From positions 407,168 to 471,167 of the forward strand of contig NZ_VDZH01000003.1 in the NCBI RefSeq assembly GCF_007673235.1: DNA of 64,000 nucleotides, in the 5' to 3' direction. Source of the DNA: Curtobacterium pusillum. Its GTDB lineage: Bacteria; Actinomycetota; Actinomycetes; Actinomycetales; Microbacteriaceae. The stretch's first letter is position 1, and every line of letters starts with the position of its first letter. Position numbers and translations under genes: made by a program. Below the pieces are notes generated by a model, which saw nothing but the letters and a program-made list of their open reading frames with translations, had not been told where the DNA came from and ran no database searches. Below are positions 62,062-64,000 of the stretch, piece by piece.

Positions 62062-63186
62062 GTGCACACGACCCCTCGACCACACCGCACCTGGGCGGCC
62101 CTCGGAGCGGCCGCCGTCACCGCACTCGTGCTGACGGCGTGCACGGACGACGGGGCACGGACGCTGCGGGGCACCGCGTCCGCGTCCACGGTCCCGACGG
62201 CCCCGGCAGCCGGGGTCCTCGCGCCGGGCGGTGAGACCTCCGACATCGCCACCGGCCTCGACGCCCCGTGGTCGGTGGTCCGCACGGGCGACGGGGTCGA
62301 CGCCCTGGTCAGCGAACGCGACTCGGCGAAGGTGCTCGAGCTGACCGCGCCGGGGAAGACACGGGAGGTCGGCACGGTCGCGGGCGTCACCGGAGGCGGC
62401 GAGGGCGGACTGCTCGGGCTGGCGATGCACGACGGCGACCTGTTCGTGTACTCCACCGCCGAGGACGGCAACCGCATCCAGCGCTACGACCTCACCGGCA
62501 GCGCGGGGTCCTACGCGCTCGGCGACGCGACGACGATCATCGACGGGTTGCCGTCCAACAGCTTCCACAACGGCGGCCGCATCGCGTTCGGCCCGGACGG
62601 CATGCTCTACGCGAGCGTCGGCGACGCCGGCACGGGGTCGGACGCACAGGACCGCGACTCGCTCGCCGGCAAGATCCTCCGGCTCACCCCGGACGGCGAC
62701 GTCCCCGGCGCGAACCCGTTCCCCGGATCCCCGGTGTGGAGCCTGGGACACCGGAACGTGCAGGGCATGGGCTGGACCGCGGACGGCACGATGTTCGCGT
62801 CCGAGTTCGGGCAGGACACCTGGGACGAGTTGAACGTCATCGAGCAGGGCAAGGACTACGGCTGGCCCGAGGTCGAGGGCAAGGGCGGCGAGGACCAGGG
62901 GTTCGTGGACCCAGTGCAGCAGTGGTCCACCGACGACGCATCGCCGAGCGGCCTCGCGGTCATCGGTGACACGGTGTTCGTGGCGAACCTGCGCGGCGAG
63001 GTCGTCCGGGCGATCCCGGCGTCGTCACCCGCGGAGTCCGCCGAGTACTTCACGGGGGACTTCGGCCGCATCCGGACCGTGCTGGAGGGGCCGGAGGGGT
63101 CGCTCTGGTTCGTCACGAACAACACCGACGGCCGCGGCGACCCCGCCGAGGGCGACGACCGGATCGTGTCGGTGCCGCTCGCCTGA
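62062..63186 (+). CDS. PQQ-dependent sugar dehydrogenase (GSDH-type) lipoprotein
   Basis: 374 aa. Lipoprotein signal with LVLTAC (Cys27) places it outside. The six-bladed propeller shows the family blocks GLDAPWSVV, GGGEGGLLGLAMH, AFGPDGMLYASVGDAG, SLGHRNVQGMGW and EFGQDTWDELNVI. Aldose dehydrogenases of this type use PQQ, but many actinobacterial members have no proven cofactor, and I see no PQQ synthesis genes. The GTG start has GGAGG 7 nt upstream. Confidence 0.9.
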   Translation: MHTTPRPHRTWAALGAAAVTALVLTACTDDGARTLRGTASASTVPTAPAAGVLAPGGETSDIATGLDAPWSVVRTGDGVDALVSERDSAKVLELTAPGKTREVGTVAGVTGGGEGGLLGLAMHDGDLFVYSTAEDGNRIQRYDLTGSAGSYALGDATTIIDGLPSNSFHNGGRIAFGPDGMLYASVGDAGTGSDAQDRDSLAGKILRLTPDGDVPGANPFPGSPVWSLGHRNVQGMGWTADGTMFASEFGQDTWDELNVIEQGKDYGWPEVEGKGGEDQGFVDPVQQWSTDDASPSGLAVIGDTVFVANLRGEVVRAIPASSPAESAEYFTGDFGRIRTVLEGPEGSLWFVTNNTDGRGDPAEGDDRIVSVPLA

Positions 63187-63254
63187 CCAGACCTCCGCTG
63201 GCAGGTACGGACGGCCCCTCCTTCGCTGCGGCCGGTCGCCGTACCGTGGAGGAC

Positions 63255-64000
63255 ATGGACACGAGAGACGAAGTCCGCGACTTCCTCCGCACCCGCCGGG
63301 AGCGCGTCACGCCGGAGCAGGTCGGTCTGCCCGACTTCGGCGGCGCCCGGCGCGTGAAGGGCCTCCGCCGCGAGGAGCTCGCCCTCGTCGCGGGCATGAG
63401 CGTCGACTACTACATCCGGCTCGAGCGGGGGAACCTCACCGGGGTGTCCGAGAGCGTGCTCGAGTCGCTGTCCCGTGCCCTCCGCCTCGACGACGCCGAG
63501 CACGCCCACCTGTTCGACCTCGCCCGTGCGCAGAACGCCTCGGCGACGACGCGGCGGCGGACCCCCACTTCGAAGGTCCGGCCGAACGTGCAACGGGTGC
63601 TCGACTCGATGACCGCACCCGCCTGGGTGCGGAACGGCCGTTCGGACTTCCTCGCCGGCAACGCCCTCGCCCGCGCGCTCTACGCACCGCTCTTCCTCGA
63701 ACCGTCCGGGACACCGAACACCGCACGCTTCGCCTTCCTCGACCCCCGCGGCCGGGAGTACTGGCGCGACTGGGACGGCGTGACCGGTGACATGGTCGCC
63801 GTGCTCCGTGCCGAGGCCGCCCGATCGCCGTACGACAAGGGCCTCACCGACCTCATCGGGGAGCTCTCGACCCGCAGCGAGGAGTTCCGGCAGCGCTGGG
63901 CCGCGCACGACGTGATGCGGCACCGCACCGGCACGAAGCTGCTCCACCACCCGGAGGTCGGCGACCTCGACCTCACCTACGAGACGATGGAACTGGTCAC
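63255..64000 (+). CDS. XRE-type HTH regulator with MmyB-like domain (partial)
   Basis: First 248 codons; the window ends before the stop. The HTH is KGLRREELALVAGMSVDYYIRLERG; the MmyB-like part has NVQRVLDSMTAPAWVRNG and ELSTRSEEFRQRWAAHDVMRHRTG. A close paralogue of the regulator at 40115, with the same order and a similar 300-residue length expected. ATG 7 nt after TACCGT (63242-63247), probably leaderless. Confidence 0.88.
   Translation, partial: MDTRDEVRDFLRTRRERVTPEQVGLPDFGGARRVKGLRREELALVAGMSVDYYIRLERGNLTGVSESVLESLSRALRLDDAEHAHLFDLARAQNASATTRRRTPTSKVRPNVQRVLDSMTAPAWVRNGRSDFLAGNALARALYAPLFLEPSGTPNTARFAFLDPRGREYWRDWDGVTGDMVAVLRAEAARSPYDKGLTDLIGELSTRSEEFRQRWAAHDVMRHRTGTKLLHHPEVGDLDLTYETMELV

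Overview
The window is high-G+C DNA packed with genes on both strands. Third codon positions are almost always G or C, which is why long open frames appear opposite most genes. The gene families point to an actinobacterium, most likely of the Microbacteriaceae (a Curtobacterium-like organism): monomeric isocitrate dehydrogenase, DUF3817, DUF4190, DUF6197 and FBP-domain proteins, a short family A DNA polymerase, and many GTG starts. That placement is inference. I see no rRNA, tRNA, CRISPR array, transposase, integrase or phage gene. No gap without a gene exceeds 300 bases; the largest are 42812-43089 and 39874-40114, and both are described.

Layout. (1) 14-2202: a Pol I-like polymerase, a YegP protein and a small unknown protein. 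(2) 2257-13236: an amino-sugar locus. Minus-strand genes give a Gfo/Idh/MocA oxidoreductase, a sugar ABC importer (lipoprotein and two permeases) and a GNAT_C acyltransferase. A DeoR regulator separates them from a plus-strand operon of SIS isomerase/deaminase, ROK kinase, NagA-like deacetylase, PfkB kinase and class II aldolase, joined by stop-start overlaps. The gene set matches the Aga (N-acetylgalactosamine/galactosamine) route ending in tagatose-1,6-bisphosphate cleavage. (3) 13268-22384: serine dehydratase, PspC, AroE-like enzyme, SRPBCC and FAD enzymes, small proteins, a GNAT, and a MacB-like ABC pair divergent from a TetR gene. (4) 22460-26127: a four-gene osmoprotectant (OpuC/ProU-type) ABC operon. 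(5) 26255-32260: DinB, DUF6197, aminoglycoside-phosphotransferase-like, a gamma-butyrolactone-receptor-like TetR, GAF/SpoIIE, ThuA and DUF3817 genes. (6) 32400-41297: monomeric IDH, a membrane protein with three DGSGP repeats, a Na+/H+ antiporter, an M23 peptidase, a CorC-type protein and an HTH regulator. (7) 41336-46372: a methyltransferase, an FBP-domain (FusB-like) gene behind a candidate attenuator, then urate catabolism (OHCU decarboxylase-HIU hydrolase fusion, uricase, NCS2 purine permease). (8) 46551-64000: two aldo/keto reductases, a thioesterase, a Tat-exported BBE-type oxidoreductase, YdeI, an EEP nuclease, a PadR-ABC exporter operon, an SGNH hydrolase, an ArsR-like regulator, TetR, SDR and PQQ-type sugar dehydrogenase genes, and a regulator cut by the window end.

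Three features run through the whole window. About 28 transcription-unit-leading genes have a TANNNT-like -10 box 6 or 7 bases before ATG/GTG, so their mRNAs should be leaderless; I used this to choose starts. Nine intergenic palindromes share the arm GGAGGCGCG / CGCGCCTCC; every copy lies downstream of a stop codon and none lies in a divergent promoter gap. Other gene ends carry long unique stems. The most unusual single locus is 42159-42331: a consensus-spaced -10 box drives a leaderless 16-codon reading frame whose stop codon lies inside the first of three hairpins before the FBP gene. This is the layout expected of a translation-controlled attenuator.
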